In this document: in pieces, positions 14,850 to 22,097 of the stretch
How the letters are laid out: each line of letters starts with the position of its first letter
How positions within the stretch are numbered: the first letter of the stretch is position 1
From: an uncultured Bacteroidales bacterium
Lineage (GTDB): Bacteria > Bacteroidota > Bacteroidia > Bacteroidales > Paludibacteraceae
DNA: 22,097 nucleotides
Direction: 5' to 3'
Assembly: GCA_937915765.1 (NCBI GenBank)
Contig: CALGHE010000149.1
Span: 1 to 22,097 of the forward strand
Program-made: the position numbers and the translations under genes
The notes under the pieces: generated by a model
What the model was told of the DNA's origin: nothing
Seen by the model: the letters and a program-made list of their open reading frames with translations, nothing else
Databases searched by the model: none

Positions 14850-16469
14850 TTACTCTGCCTTTGCAGATGAGTTATCTACCGCAGCACGCACAAAATCCAT
14901 AAACAACGGATGTGGATTAAGCACAGAACTGTTATACTCTGGATGAAACTGAGTTCCTACAAACCATTTATGATTAGGAAGTTCTACCACTTCAACAAAT
15001 CCGGACTGAGGATTTATTCCTGAGCACACCATTCCGGCGCTCTCCAACTCTTCCTTATACTTGTTATTGAACTCAAATCTGTGACGGTGGCGTTCAGACA
15101 CTTTCCCGCACTTGTAAATATCCTTGACCTTAGAACCGTCCTTCAACTCACAGTCAAACGCACCGATACGCATTGTGTCATCGAGCATAAGACGCTCCTT
15201 CTGCTCCTGCATCAAGTCGAAGATGTTATATTCCGCACGCGCGTTCATCTCTGTCGAGTCTGCATCGACATAGCCCAACACATCCTTTACATACTCCAGA
15301 ACAGCGCACTGCATTCCAAGACCGATACCAAAGAACGGCACATTATTCAGTCGAGCATACTTGACAGCCTGAATCTTTCCTTCGATACCTCTCTGCCCGA
15401 ATCCAGGAGCAACCAAGATTCCGTCCATGCCCTTCAGCATCTTGACAACATTACTTTCGTTCAAGTTTTCAGACTGAATGAACGTCAAGTCCAGCTTGCG
15501 GTCATGATAAGTGGCGGCATGTATCAACGACTCGTGAATAGAAAGATAAGCGTCCGGCAGTTCCACATATTTGCCCACGAGAGCAATCTTCACCTTCTCA
15601 GTAGCAGACTTCATCTTACCAACAAAAGTCTTCCATTTGCCCAGTTCCGCATTACCTTCAACATTTATGCCGAACTTGCGCAGCACCACATTGTCCAATC
15701 CCTCTTCCTGCATTTTCAGAGGAACCTCATATATAGTAGGCACGTCAATACACTCCACAACAGCGTCGGCCGACACATTGCAGAACAGAGCCACCTTGTC
15801 CTTTATGCCCCTGTTCAGAGGGTGCTCGGTACGCAACACAAGCACGTCAGGCTGCACACCCAACTGCAACAGTTCCTTGACAGAGTGCTGAGTAGGCTTT
15901 GTCTTCAGTTCCTTCGCAGCCGCAACATAAGGAAGATACGTCAAATGCACGCACAAGCAGTCCTCCTTCAGTTCGTGACGCAACTGTCTCACACTTTCTA
16001 TGTAAGGCAAACCTTCGATGTCGCCCACTGTACCACCGATTTCTGTAATCACGAAATCATACTCCTCACCCACCGAAAGCTGAGTGATAGTCTTCTTTAT
16101 TTCATTGGTGATATGAGGCACAACCTGAACAGTCTTGCCCAAATAGTCGCCGCGACGCTCCTTCTGGATAACGCTCTGATATACGCGACCTGTAGTGACA
16201 TTGCTATTTTTCGAGGTCTTTATGCCAAGGAAACGCTCGTAGTGCCCAAGGTCAAGGTCTGCCTCATGCCCGTCGTCCGTAACATAACTCTCGCCATGCT
16301 CATACGGATTCAACATACCCGAATTGATGTTAATATACGGGTCAAGCTTCTGGTTTGTAACCTTATAGCCCCTAGACTGCAAAAGTTTTCCTAACGATGC
16401 AGCAATAATGCCCTTCCCTAAAGAAGAGGTCACACCTCCTGTGACGAAAATGTACTTAGTCTTTCCCAC
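14850..16469 (-). CDS. pyrG: CTP synthase with glutaminase nucleophile replaced by Gly
   Basis: 539 residues, full length. CTP synthase makes CTP from UTP, ATP and glutamine-derived ammonia in the cytoplasm. The synthetase domain (1-270) has the P-loop GGVTSSLGKG (11-20), LDLGHYERF (72-80) and ITEIGGTVGDIE (141-152). The class I glutamine amidotransferase domain (about 293-535) has APGFGQRG (354-361), H509 and E511 in FHPEY. The nucleophile elbow, normally GICLGMQ, reads GIGLGMQ (381-387): the catalytic Cys is Gly383, codon GGT at 15323-15321. If real, the enzyme could use only free ammonia. Start: no ATG is available near the N-terminus. GTG 16469 gives MGKTKYIFVTGG, the usual start, and lies about 32 bases from the predicted transcription start; TTG 16502 would sit at the 5' end. 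It is cotranscribed with yidC. Confidence 0.97.
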   Translation of the reverse strand: MGKTKYIFVTGGVTSSLGKGIIAASLGKLLQSRGYKVTNQKLDPYININSGMLNPYEHGESYVTDDGHEADLDLGHYERFLGIKTSKNSNVTTGRVYQSVIQKERRGDYLGKTVQVVPHITNEIKKTITQLSVGEEYDFVITEIGGTVGDIEGLPYIESVRQLRHELKEDCLCVHLTYLPYVAAAKELKTKPTQHSVKELLQLGVQPDVLVLRTEHPLNRGIKDKVALFCNVSADAVVECIDVPTIYEVPLKMQEEGLDNVVLRKFGINVEGNAELGKWKTFVGKMKSATEKVKIALVGKYVELPDAYLSIHESLIHAATYHDRKLDLTFIQSENLNESNVVKMLKGMDGILVAPGFGQRGIEGKIQAVKYARLNNVPFFGIGLGMQCAVLEYVKDVLGYVDADSTEMNARAEYNIFDLMQEQKERLMLDDTMRIGAFDCELKDGSKVKDIYKCGKVSERHRHRFEFNNKYKEELESAGMVCSGINPQSGFVEVVELPNHKWFVGTQFHPEYNSSVLNPHPLFMDFVRAAVDNSSAKAE

Positions 16470-16506
16470 TTTCTGTTTGCTTAAATATAAAAAAACAATC
16501 AACTCA

Positions 16507-16539
16507 CAAAATTACATAATTTTAATTTTATATCGGCAA
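16507..16539 (-). promoter_or_regulatory. Promoter of pyrG-yidC
   Basis: The -7 box TAATTTTG (16514-16507) fits the consensus exactly, and a TTG (16539-16537) lies 22 bases upstream, slightly far. The predicted start near 16501 supports GTG 16469 as the pyrG start. Confidence 0.5.
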
Positions 16540-16631
16540 GATTTGCAATTTTTATTTGCATTTTTTTTCACAAGCCAAAACTTCCGCATCCTCAGTCTGA
16601 CTCAAAATCCTGTTTTTCAACTCATTAGAAT

Positions 16632-16659
16632 AAAAAAAGACGCGGCTGCATGCCACGCC
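16632..16659 (-). terminator. Intrinsic terminator after the M20 peptidase gene
   Basis: On the minus strand GGCGTGGC (16659-16652), loop ATGCA, GCCGCGTC (16646-16639): 8 bp with two G-T pairs, followed by seven T residues. It lies about 117 bases past the peptidase stop. Confidence 0.8.
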
Positions 16660-16775
16660 TTACATTTATCTTGTATGCTACATTTTACTACTTCTGTTAA
16701 TTAGGTCAAGATGTCTATGAATGATATTCAGCTACGCCACCAACGCCGCGCCTTCTGCCTAAACACAATTCATTT

Positions 16776-18242
16776 TCAGTCTAACATCTCCATAAAGTCT
16801 TTGTAGAAAAATATCATTCGCTTGAAATTGTCTATGGAGATATACTCGTCAATTCCGTGCATAAGAGCCTGTTCCTTTTCTGTAAGCTGAGCCGGCATGA
16901 ACCTATAGACATTGTCAGACACGATGTAATAGTGCCTTGAGTCGGTCGATGCCATCGTAAGATACGGCGTCATGAGCGCATTCGGATAATATTTTTCGAT
17001 GTTAGCCTTCAGCAGTTCTATGCTTCTCGTATTCGACGGAGAAATTGCCGACGGCTCATTGCCCTGCAGCAACGTCACTTCTGCGTTAAAACCTTCTGCA
17101 GCCTTCTTCACGTGCGTGATCACATCCTCGACACTTTCGCCCGGCAGCACTCTGAAATTGCCCACAAAGACCACCTCCTGAGGCAGCACGTTCGGAGCGG
17201 AACTGCCGCTAATCATCGTCATTGCGGTTGTTGTGCGAACCATCGCGTTTGTTGACGGCTTTTCTGTAAGCACCTTGAGCAGCACAGGCTCGAAAATTTC
17301 AGAATTTGCCACAGCCATCTTAGCCGCGAACCCCATAGTGTGGCACACGTTTGAAAGCATGTTCTTAACCGGAGGAATTATGCGCGGCTCAAACTGGTTG
17401 CTTTCCAAATCTGAGATTATCTGTGAAGCGGCGCCAAGCGCGGTGACCGAAGCTGGCATGGACGAGTGCCCGCCCGCCTTTTTCACTTTAACCGACACAT
17501 TTGCATTACCCTTCTCCGCAATGCCCACAAGAGCAAGGTCCGCGTCTATTCCGCCCGTTCCTTTAACCGTAACCACACCGCCCTCGTCAAAGACTGCCTC
17601 GAACTCAATCTCCTTCGACTTGAAGTACTGAGCAATCTGCAACGCTCCATTGCGTCCGCCACACTCCTCGTCATGCCCGAACGCAAGGTATATGTCCCTT
17701 TTAGGCACAAAACCCGAGTCCACATGCATTTTCACAGCCTCGAGCAGGGAAATCACGCTGCACTTGTCGTCGAGCGTCCCGCGAGAATAGATTTTGCCGT
17801 CGGCAATCTCAGCGCCAAACGGCGCGTGCGTCCACAGATGACGGGTAGCCTCCTGCACCGGCACAACATCATAATGGGCAGTGAACAGATACGGCTTCAA
17901 AGAAGGGTCTTTCCCTTTCCAGCGATACACAAGCCCGTACTTGTTCACTCTGAAAGAATCGAGCTGCTTGCCAAGCATCGGATAGACTTGCGAAAGATAC
18001 ACGCCAAAACGTTCAAACGAATAGAAATCCGTCGAATCATACACATTGTTGCTAACAGTTGGTATGCGCAACGCGCCTTGAAAACGCTCTATTGAATAGG
18101 ACAACGAGTCCTTAACAATCAACGGCGACCCAACCTTTTCAGGGGGCGAGTTAAACATCATTGTTCTCAACAAAATCACCGCTGCGCCCAAAAGCAACAG
18201 CAGCGCCAACACATATAACATACGCTTCAAACTAAAATTCAT
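16776..18242 (-). CDS. M20-family peptidase (carboxypeptidase S / PM20D1-like)
   Basis: 488 residues. One N-terminal membrane segment (about 8-27) follows SLKR, so the enzyme is either membrane-anchored in the envelope or carries an uncleaved signal. The di-zinc catalytic domain is complete: H123 and D125 (TAHYDVVPV), bridging D158 (GTLDDK), general base E192 and ligand E193 (GHDEECGG), D219 (VFDEGG) and H462 (MHGIDEY). The lid/dimerisation domain starts near KKAGGHSSMPA (254-264). The layout matches the carboxypeptidase S/PM20D1 branch, which cleaves dipeptides or N-acyl amino acids; the substrate here is not known. The start is ATG 18242, which gives the expected N-terminal anchor. It is a single-gene unit with a terminator at 16632-16659; its promoter is not clear. 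Confidence 0.93.
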   Translation of the reverse strand: MNFSLKRMLYVLALLLLLGAAVILLRTMMFNSPPEKVGSPLIVKDSLSYSIERFQGALRIPTVSNNVYDSTDFYSFERFGVYLSQVYPMLGKQLDSFRVNKYGLVYRWKGKDPSLKPYLFTAHYDVVPVQEATRHLWTHAPFGAEIADGKIYSRGTLDDKCSVISLLEAVKMHVDSGFVPKRDIYLAFGHDEECGGRNGALQIAQYFKSKEIEFEAVFDEGGVVTVKGTGGIDADLALVGIAEKGNANVSVKVKKAGGHSSMPASVTALGAASQIISDLESNQFEPRIIPPVKNMLSNVCHTMGFAAKMAVANSEIFEPVLLKVLTEKPSTNAMVRTTTAMTMISGSSAPNVLPQEVVFVGNFRVLPGESVEDVITHVKKAAEGFNAEVTLLQGNEPSAISPSNTRSIELLKANIEKYYPNALMTPYLTMASTDSRHYYIVSDNVYRFMPAQLTEKEQALMHGIDEYISIDNFKRMIFFYKDFMEMLD

Positions 18243-18551
18243 CTTATCACATTTATTTCATTTCATCGATTATACCAAATTCAGGCAACTTCCGCACACG
18301 AATCACCTTATTATTCGACTCTAAATGCAGCACCTTCGGGTTTCAATTTTCCAAAGGAAGTTAATCTTTGCGTCAGCATCGAGCAGTCTGAACATCTCTA
18401 AGACTACCGCCAATTCACCTTGATATATGCAAAGGTAATATAATTTTCCGAACAAAAACAAATATTTTCGATTCTAATAAAAAAAACAGAAACGACCCGC
18501 ATTGCCGCAAGCCGTTCCTGTCTTTTAGCTCTGCTCCGCCAGAAAATCACA
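18243..18551. other. Intergenic region upstream of the M20 peptidase gene
   Basis: 309 bp. It contains the strong terminator of the upstream gene (18479-18521) and the leader of the peptidase gene. GGCAACTTCCG (18284-18294) recurs at 21964-21974 upstream of the chorismatase-like gene. No exact TAnnTTTG promoter is seen ahead of the peptidase. No gene or RNA is evident. Confidence 0.65.
18479..18521 (-). terminator. Strong intrinsic terminator after the 330-aa Cys-rich protein gene
   Basis: On the minus strand two 15-base arms (18521-18507 and 18500-18486) pair throughout with a few G-T pairs over a 6-base loop, followed by a run of T residues. The longest stem in the window. Confidence 0.9.
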
Positions 18552-19544
18552 TCACAGTTCAAACAGCTGAACCGCAGCTTTGAAAGCTGGGTCGTCTGTA
18601 TTTGAAGGCAATAGTTGTCTAAGATGCTGCTTCTGCCTTTCTCCATTTTTGTCAAGTTTGACAAAACAAGCCTCCACAACATTCCACCTTTTCAGATATT
18701 CTTTATAGATTGTGCCAAGAAAGGTGCTGTAATCGAAAAATTTGCAATTATAGTTATTGGCGAATTTATTTTGTTCGTAAACAATTATGTAGTTTTGGCT
18801 CAATGCACGATAAATAACCTCGTCAAGCGGAGCTAATTTCTTATTAGACGGAACGTGTCCCAACACCTTTTCCAAGAGCTGTCTAACCCACTCGCGCGAG
18901 CACTCGACAGTCGTGTTGTAAGAGAAAAAAGAGACCTCCATCACCTGAGCCTCGTTACTCATGGCCATCTCTTTAAGTCCGTCTATCCTTTTTATATTTT
19001 TTCTCAATGCGTTGGCTACAGAATCGCTCCACACATATATGACCTCCGGCTGCACATCGCGCAGCATTTCCTTAAACGCGTCTATATCAGCATCATAAAG
19101 TTCGCTTTCTTCTTCATACGTAGGTGTGTTTCCATTTGGCAGATAGTGCTGTAAAAAATTGCAGAACACAACACGTTCCCAAAAACACTCACGCTTTTCC
19201 GGAGAGACGAAACCCTTCTCTTCTAGTATATATTTTGTAAACGCAGAATAAGCGGGATAGTTAGCAGCATCTTCGATGTACGCGTCCATTTCGATACGGT
19301 TTCCGTTGCTAAGTCGCAAGTAAGGGTCGTCTCTGCCATCTTCATAAACCGGGCATGCGTTGTCCATCTCCCACACACCTTCATTTGAACAGCAAAGATC
19401 TAAAAATTCGCACTTGGCAGTGCAAATCTGATGCGCTCCAAGAACCATAGTGCGGTAGCCATTCCACTTTTCAGCGTAACGGCTGCCTATTCTCGGCTTA
19501 AAGAAATACTTGCGTCGCTCCTTATTTTCTGAACCTCTATCCAT
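18552..19544 (-). CDS. Unrecognised Cys-rich protein (330 aa), possibly uracil-DNA-glycosylase-like
   Basis: Soluble, no signal peptide. The N-terminus KYFFKPRIGSRYAEKWNGYRTMVLGAHQ is followed by a cysteine cluster: C41, C45, C51, C52 and C64. The middle (about 120-185) reads WERVVFCNFLQHYLP, an acidic helix, then VQPEVIYVWSDSVANAL (164-180). This order (an F-x-N segment, then 'P-E-V-I-x-V-W-x-x-x-V-x-x-x-L') recalls uracil-DNA-glycosylase-superfamily proteins, but I do not see a certain active-site motif, so the assignment is tentative. The C-terminal third (about 235-330) is lysine-rich and looks like an added small domain. The cysteines could bind a metal or an Fe-S cluster. ATG 19544 is preferred over TTG 19562, which coincides with the predicted transcription start. 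It has its own promoter and terminator. Confidence 0.8.
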   Translation of the reverse strand: MDRGSENKERRKYFFKPRIGSRYAEKWNGYRTMVLGAHQICTAKCEFLDLCCSNEGVWEMDNACPVYEDGRDDPYLRLSNGNRIEMDAYIEDAANYPAYSAFTKYILEEKGFVSPEKRECFWERVVFCNFLQHYLPNGNTPTYEEESELYDADIDAFKEMLRDVQPEVIYVWSDSVANALRKNIKRIDGLKEMAMSNEAQVMEVSFFSYNTTVECSREWVRQLLEKVLGHVPSNKKLAPLDEVIYRALSQNYIIVYEQNKFANNYNCKFFDYSTFLGTIYKEYLKRWNVVEACFVKLDKNGERQKQHLRQLLPSNTDDPAFKAAVQLFEL

Positions 19545-19566
19545 CTTCAAAACATAAACCAAAGGG

Positions 19567-19597
19567 CAAAAATAACAAATATGAAACTATTTTAAAA
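19567..19597 (-). promoter_or_regulatory. Promoter of the 330-aa Cys-rich protein gene
   Basis: The -7 box TATTTTTG (19574-19567) fits the consensus exactly, and TTTT (19597-19594, one mismatch to TTTG) lies 19 bases upstream. The leader would be about 16 nt. Confidence 0.45.
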
Positions 19598-19637
19598 TAT
19601 CACACTTGAGATTTTCAGAAAAAATCTTTGCCGCAAA

Positions 19638-20786
19638 CTAATCGGCTCCGTACGAATGTATTCCGCCTAAAATCATATTCACCCCAAAATAGGTCATAAG
19701 AGCCAGCAAAATAGCTACTATCATAAAAACGTGAAAAAAAGTGTCGTTTCTGAACCATTTCAGGCTGACAGCGTGCAACGGCAAGGCATATCCCATCATC
19801 GTTATCAAAGCCCACACCTCTTTCGGGTCCCAAGCCCAATATCTGCCCCACGACAGGTTAGCCCATATCGCTCCGACAAAAATACCTATTGCCAGAAGCA
19901 TTTCCGAAGGGTACAGCAAAAGCCTGTTGGCTTCTGTGAGCTTACGCCTCAACGCAGTCTCTTTCTTCACGCACAAGGCACATACGGAAATCAGCGACAT
20001 GAGCGCCAACAATGTGTATCCGACGATGAAAGCGGCGACGTGCCAGCCTATTAACGGCGACCGCAACACCGGAAGCAAAAAATCCTCTGCCGCCCTTGCC
20101 TCTTTCCTCATCGTGAAAAGAATCGCAATAACGGCATATACCACAACAACGGCAATCGTTGTCTTGGGACAGCGACGAAGCAGCACCCACAAAAAGCCGA
20201 CGAGCAGCAAAACGTATCCTGCATAGGTCACAGGAATGCCATAAGGGTCATAGTTCACGCTAAGCCACGATCCTTGTCCGTCTTCATCAAACGAAGACTG
20301 ATAGAGCCTGTACCGCTTGTGCGAGAAGATATTATTCATGGACACGACACCTCGCCTTACGCCGATTTCGTCCGAGATAAATATATGACTGATATAGTCA
20401 GACGGCATATCTGAACCTTCGTAGGTCGGAATTTCAAACTTCTCCAATTTTATCAGGAAAGGCAGAAACAAAGAACTTTTTCCCTCCTCTCCAACTCGCA
20501 GATGCACAAGTCCTTGCTGGCCTGTTGTTTTGGTTAGAAACGCGCCTGTCAGAATCAAAACAAGCGCGAGGTGCAAAATTAGTCCGCCTACGTTTTTCCG
20601 AAGCACAGAACCTTTCAAGATGCCACGCACACCACCAACCACCAGCACAGCCCACAAGCCGGCGAACCACCATGTCTGATAAACGTTTTCCGCAATCCAC
20701 TCCGCCCCGTTCAGCCTCTCCAAAACTGTCGCGCCGGCAAGGAGTAGCATCATCAGCACATAAAACAAAAGAACCAATCTGTTCAT
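19638..20786 (-). CDS. ccsA: Cytochrome c maturation protein, compact ResB-CcsA type
   Basis: 382 residues, about nine membrane helices. The N-terminal part (about 1-205) has three helices, a periplasmic loop (about 88-185: GLVHLRVGEEG, VNYDPYGIPVTYAGY) and a fourth helix. This resembles the start and end of ResB/CcsB. The C-terminal part (about 208-382) is CcsA: GWHVAAFIVGY (247-257, H249), the haem-binding WWD segment WGRYWAWDPKEVW (313-325), LHAV (337-340) and GGIHSYG (374-380, H377). System II proteins of this kind carry haem across the inner membrane and attach it to CxxCH motifs of c-type cytochromes. Fused versions are usually far larger, so the ResB part is strongly reduced. It starts one base after the upstream stop (TGATATG), so it is translationally coupled to the chorismatase-like gene. 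A cytochrome such as nitrite reductase NrfHA would be expected nearby but is not in the window. Confidence 0.9.
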   Translation of the reverse strand: MNRLVLLFYVLMMLLLAGATVLERLNGAEWIAENVYQTWWFAGLWAVLVVGGVRGILKGSVLRKNVGGLILHLALVLILTGAFLTKTTGQQGLVHLRVGEEGKSSLFLPFLIKLEKFEIPTYEGSDMPSDYISHIFISDEIGVRRGVVSMNNIFSHKRYRLYQSSFDEDGQGSWLSVNYDPYGIPVTYAGYVLLLVGFLWVLLRRCPKTTIAVVVVYAVIAILFTMRKEARAAEDFLLPVLRSPLIGWHVAAFIVGYTLLALMSLISVCALCVKKETALRRKLTEANRLLLYPSEMLLAIGIFVGAIWANLSWGRYWAWDPKEVWALITMMGYALPLHAVSLKWFRNDTFFHVFMIVAILLALMTYFGVNMILGGIHSYGAD

Positions 20787-20787
20787 A

Positions 20788-21879
20788 TCATAACTTTTTG
20801 AACTGCGGATTATCCTCAGCTTTCACAGCCATGCACTCCATCTCGATGAGCCATGTCGGACGACAAACAGGCGCCAGCGTCACCACTCTCGGAACATTTG
20901 GCAGAGACTCGTCAAATATTTTCGCCACAAGCGGAAAATCCGCCAAATCTCTAAGATAGACAATTGCGTGAGCCATGTTTTCAAAGTCCATGCCAGCCTC
21001 GTTCAGCAGCACCTTCACGTTCTCCAACATCCTCAAAGTCTGCTTTTCAATATTGCCTACATGCACAACCTCGCCTTTATTGTTGATACTTGCAGTTCCG
21101 CTAATCATAGCCAGAGAGCGGTCTCCGTAAATAATCCTAACCCCTCTTTCAAAAGTCACACCATACTCGTAAGTAGGATTAAGGTGGGTCGGAGCGTAAA
21201 GGTACTTGACTTGTCCCTCCTGCAGCCCGCCGATGGCGTATGTGTCGAGCAGCACTTTTGCATTGTAATCTGCATTTGCTCCCTGTATTCCTGTAGATGT
21301 TATATAATGCGTCTTCTCTGTCAAGCCTTGCGTCTCAAAATTCTCCCTTCGGCCAACTACAATACCATGATAATTCACATCAACGTCACGTGCGAAAAAC
21401 CACGTGCGAACGCAATTGTCCGCAATATTCAGCCCTTCGCCTTCAAGGAACTTTTCGTAGCGTTCAAGCAAAACGCGCGTCTGCGAATAGCTGTCGCCCT
21501 CCGCCACTCTCTCTTCCGCCCGTCTGATATGCTTATAGTTCTCGCCCTCCTCGCTGCACCACAGCCACAGAGCGACCTTGCCCTCTCCAAACGGCGGCTG
21601 CTGCACGCAAGAGAACGCGCATTTCAACGGCGACGACGCAAGGACCAAAGCCTCCTGATTAGCGCTGTCGCTCAGAAAGTAACGCGCCATCACTATATCG
21701 CCAGCAACCTCCTCGCCAAATATCTGCAACGCTTTGTGGAGTCTCTCAAGCTGCTCATCAAAAAGTAAAGACGAGTCTGCAAGATGAATCATCGCATGGG
21801 TCTCCGTCGCGCAATTCTCTTTTTCAAAAACTGAGCGCTCCACAATCACATCTTCATATATCTTTTTTGTATATTTCAT
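20788..21879 (-). CDS. Chorismatase-like (FkbO/Hyg5-type) protein with C-terminal Rid domain
   Basis: 363 residues, cytoplasmic. Residues about 255-352 form a full Rid (YjgF/UK114) domain: MISGTASINNKGE (258-270), AIVYLRDLADF (305-315), VPRVVTLAPV (329-338) with R331 at the place of the imine-binding Arg of RidA, and LIEMECMAV (344-352) with E346. The preceding half shares the segment order of FkbO/Hyg5/XanB2 chorismatases: RTWFF (158-162), VVGRRENF (174-181), STGIQG (195-200), then YEYGVTFERG (237-246) leading into the GTASI strand. Chorismatases hydrolyse chorismate to pyruvate and a dihydroxycyclohexadiene- or hydroxybenzoate product. Whether this protein does so, or acts on another enamine/imine, cannot be told. 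It is cotranscribed with ccsA. The promoter is at 21940-21968. Confidence 0.82.
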   Translation of the reverse strand: MKYTKKIYEDVIVERSVFEKENCATETHAMIHLADSSLLFDEQLERLHKALQIFGEEVAGDIVMARYFLSDSANQEALVLASSPLKCAFSCVQQPPFGEGKVALWLWCSEEGENYKHIRRAEERVAEGDSYSQTRVLLERYEKFLEGEGLNIADNCVRTWFFARDVDVNYHGIVVGRRENFETQGLTEKTHYITSTGIQGANADYNAKVLLDTYAIGGLQEGQVKYLYAPTHLNPTYEYGVTFERGVRIIYGDRSLAMISGTASINNKGEVVHVGNIEKQTLRMLENVKVLLNEAGMDFENMAHAIVYLRDLADFPLVAKIFDESLPNVPRVVTLAPVCRPTWLIEMECMAVKAEDNPQFKKL

Positions 21880-21939
21880 TTAAGTACAATTTATTTAACT
21901 GCAAAAACGCACTCTCTAAGATATCAATTTTCAGCACTG

Positions 21940-21968
21940 CAAATATAACAATAATAAATGTCTGGCAA
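21940..21968 (-). promoter_or_regulatory. Promoter of the chorismatase-like / ccsA operon
   Basis: The -7 box TATATTTG (21947-21940) fits the consensus exactly, with TTG (21968-21966) 18 bases upstream. The leader is about 55 nt. The -33 lies inside GGCAACTTCCG, which also occurs upstream of the M20 peptidase gene. Confidence 0.5.
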
Positions 21969-22097
21969 CTTCCGTATTTCACGTTTTATATTTTTTGACT
22001 TTATTTTTTGATATTTTTTTAACTTTGCGCCAATTCTAATTAAGAAGCTGTTTAAATTTTTCTAAAATATTTTGTTAAGCATCAGAAAACAGAAGGC

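Larger units (their letters stand above)
16470..16775. other. Intergenic region between the M20 peptidase gene and pyrG
   Basis: About 300 bp holding the pyrG promoter (16507-16539) and the terminator of the M20 peptidase transcript (16632-16659). The part from 16660 to 16775 shows no plausible gene, RNA or repeat. Confidence 0.7.

Noticed and set aside
15303..15340. Possible frameshift or misread of the PyrG glutaminase elbow
   Set aside because: Both flanks stay in the same frame and match the family, so only a single-codon Cys to Gly change is supported, not a frameshift.
15081..16394. A 437-codon open frame on the plus strand
   Set aside because: It lies fully antisense to pyrG, has His/Gln/Leu-rich composition typical of a reversed coding frame, and no recognisable domain or promoter.
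19600..19632. AGATTTT/AAAATCT inverted repeat after ccsA as a terminator
   Set aside because: AT-only stem with no T run after it; read as chance in AT-rich sequence.
1..22097. CRISPR arrays, insertion sequences, tRNA and rRNA genes
   Set aside because: No regularly spaced repeats, transposase-like frames, terminal inverted repeats or cloverleaf-like sequences were seen on either strand.

Overview
The window reads as chromosomal DNA of a Bacteroidales bacterium. The evidence is: promoters of the Bacteroidetes type (-7 TAnnTTTG, usually with a TTG-like -33) in front of most transcription units; lipoproteins with short L-(F/S/V)-S-C lipoboxes; a YidC with the long periplasmic domain and a Lys in place of the groove Arg; a pyrG-yidC pair; an Lnb-type (formerly DUF4105) protein; and a secreted PL11 rhamnogalacturonan lyase, which suggests a pectin-using gut or rumen lifestyle. 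I cannot name the genus. Nearly all genes lie on the minus strand, with only two on the plus strand (10172-11311). I see no phage, IS element, CRISPR array, tRNA or rRNA.

Layout. 1-1890: secreted PL11 lyase, cut off by the left edge. 2147-5217: nfo (endonuclease IV), an M24 peptidase and mnmD (tRNA U34 methyltransferase), the last two tightly coupled. 5438-8150: gapA, two tiny Cys-containing lipoproteins missed by ordinary length cut-offs, and an Lnb-like lipoprotein N-acyltransferase. 8384-9896: cysS with a clear promoter. 10132-11423: a divergent lipoprotein of unknown function with a near-leaderless promoter, then an exported DsrE-family protein, each with its own terminator. 11393-16539: pyrG and yidC as an operon, then an SSS-family sodium symporter preceded by a terminator-like hairpin a few bases from its start. 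16632-18242: M20 peptidase. 18479-19574: an unrecognised Cys-rich protein with vague resemblance to uracil-DNA-glycosylase-like proteins. 19638-21968: a chorismatase-like/Rid-fold protein and a compact ResB-CcsA-type cytochrome c maturation protein, one base apart.

Most genes are housekeeping: glycolysis (gapA), CTP synthesis (pyrG), membrane protein insertion (yidC), translation (cysS, mnmD) and DNA repair (nfo). The observations most worth following are: (1) PyrG lacks the glutaminase nucleophile cysteine (Gly383, codon GGT instead of TGT/TGC) while the rest of the protein looks intact; (2) a tandem pair of 42-44-residue lipoproteins sits beside the Lnb-like lipoprotein-acylating enzyme; (3) a terminator hairpin sits directly in front of the symporter start codon; (4) a chorismatase-like protein is coupled to cytochrome c maturation. 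I found no clear multi-gene system that I would call new; the Lnb/tiny-lipoprotein cluster is the nearest candidate.
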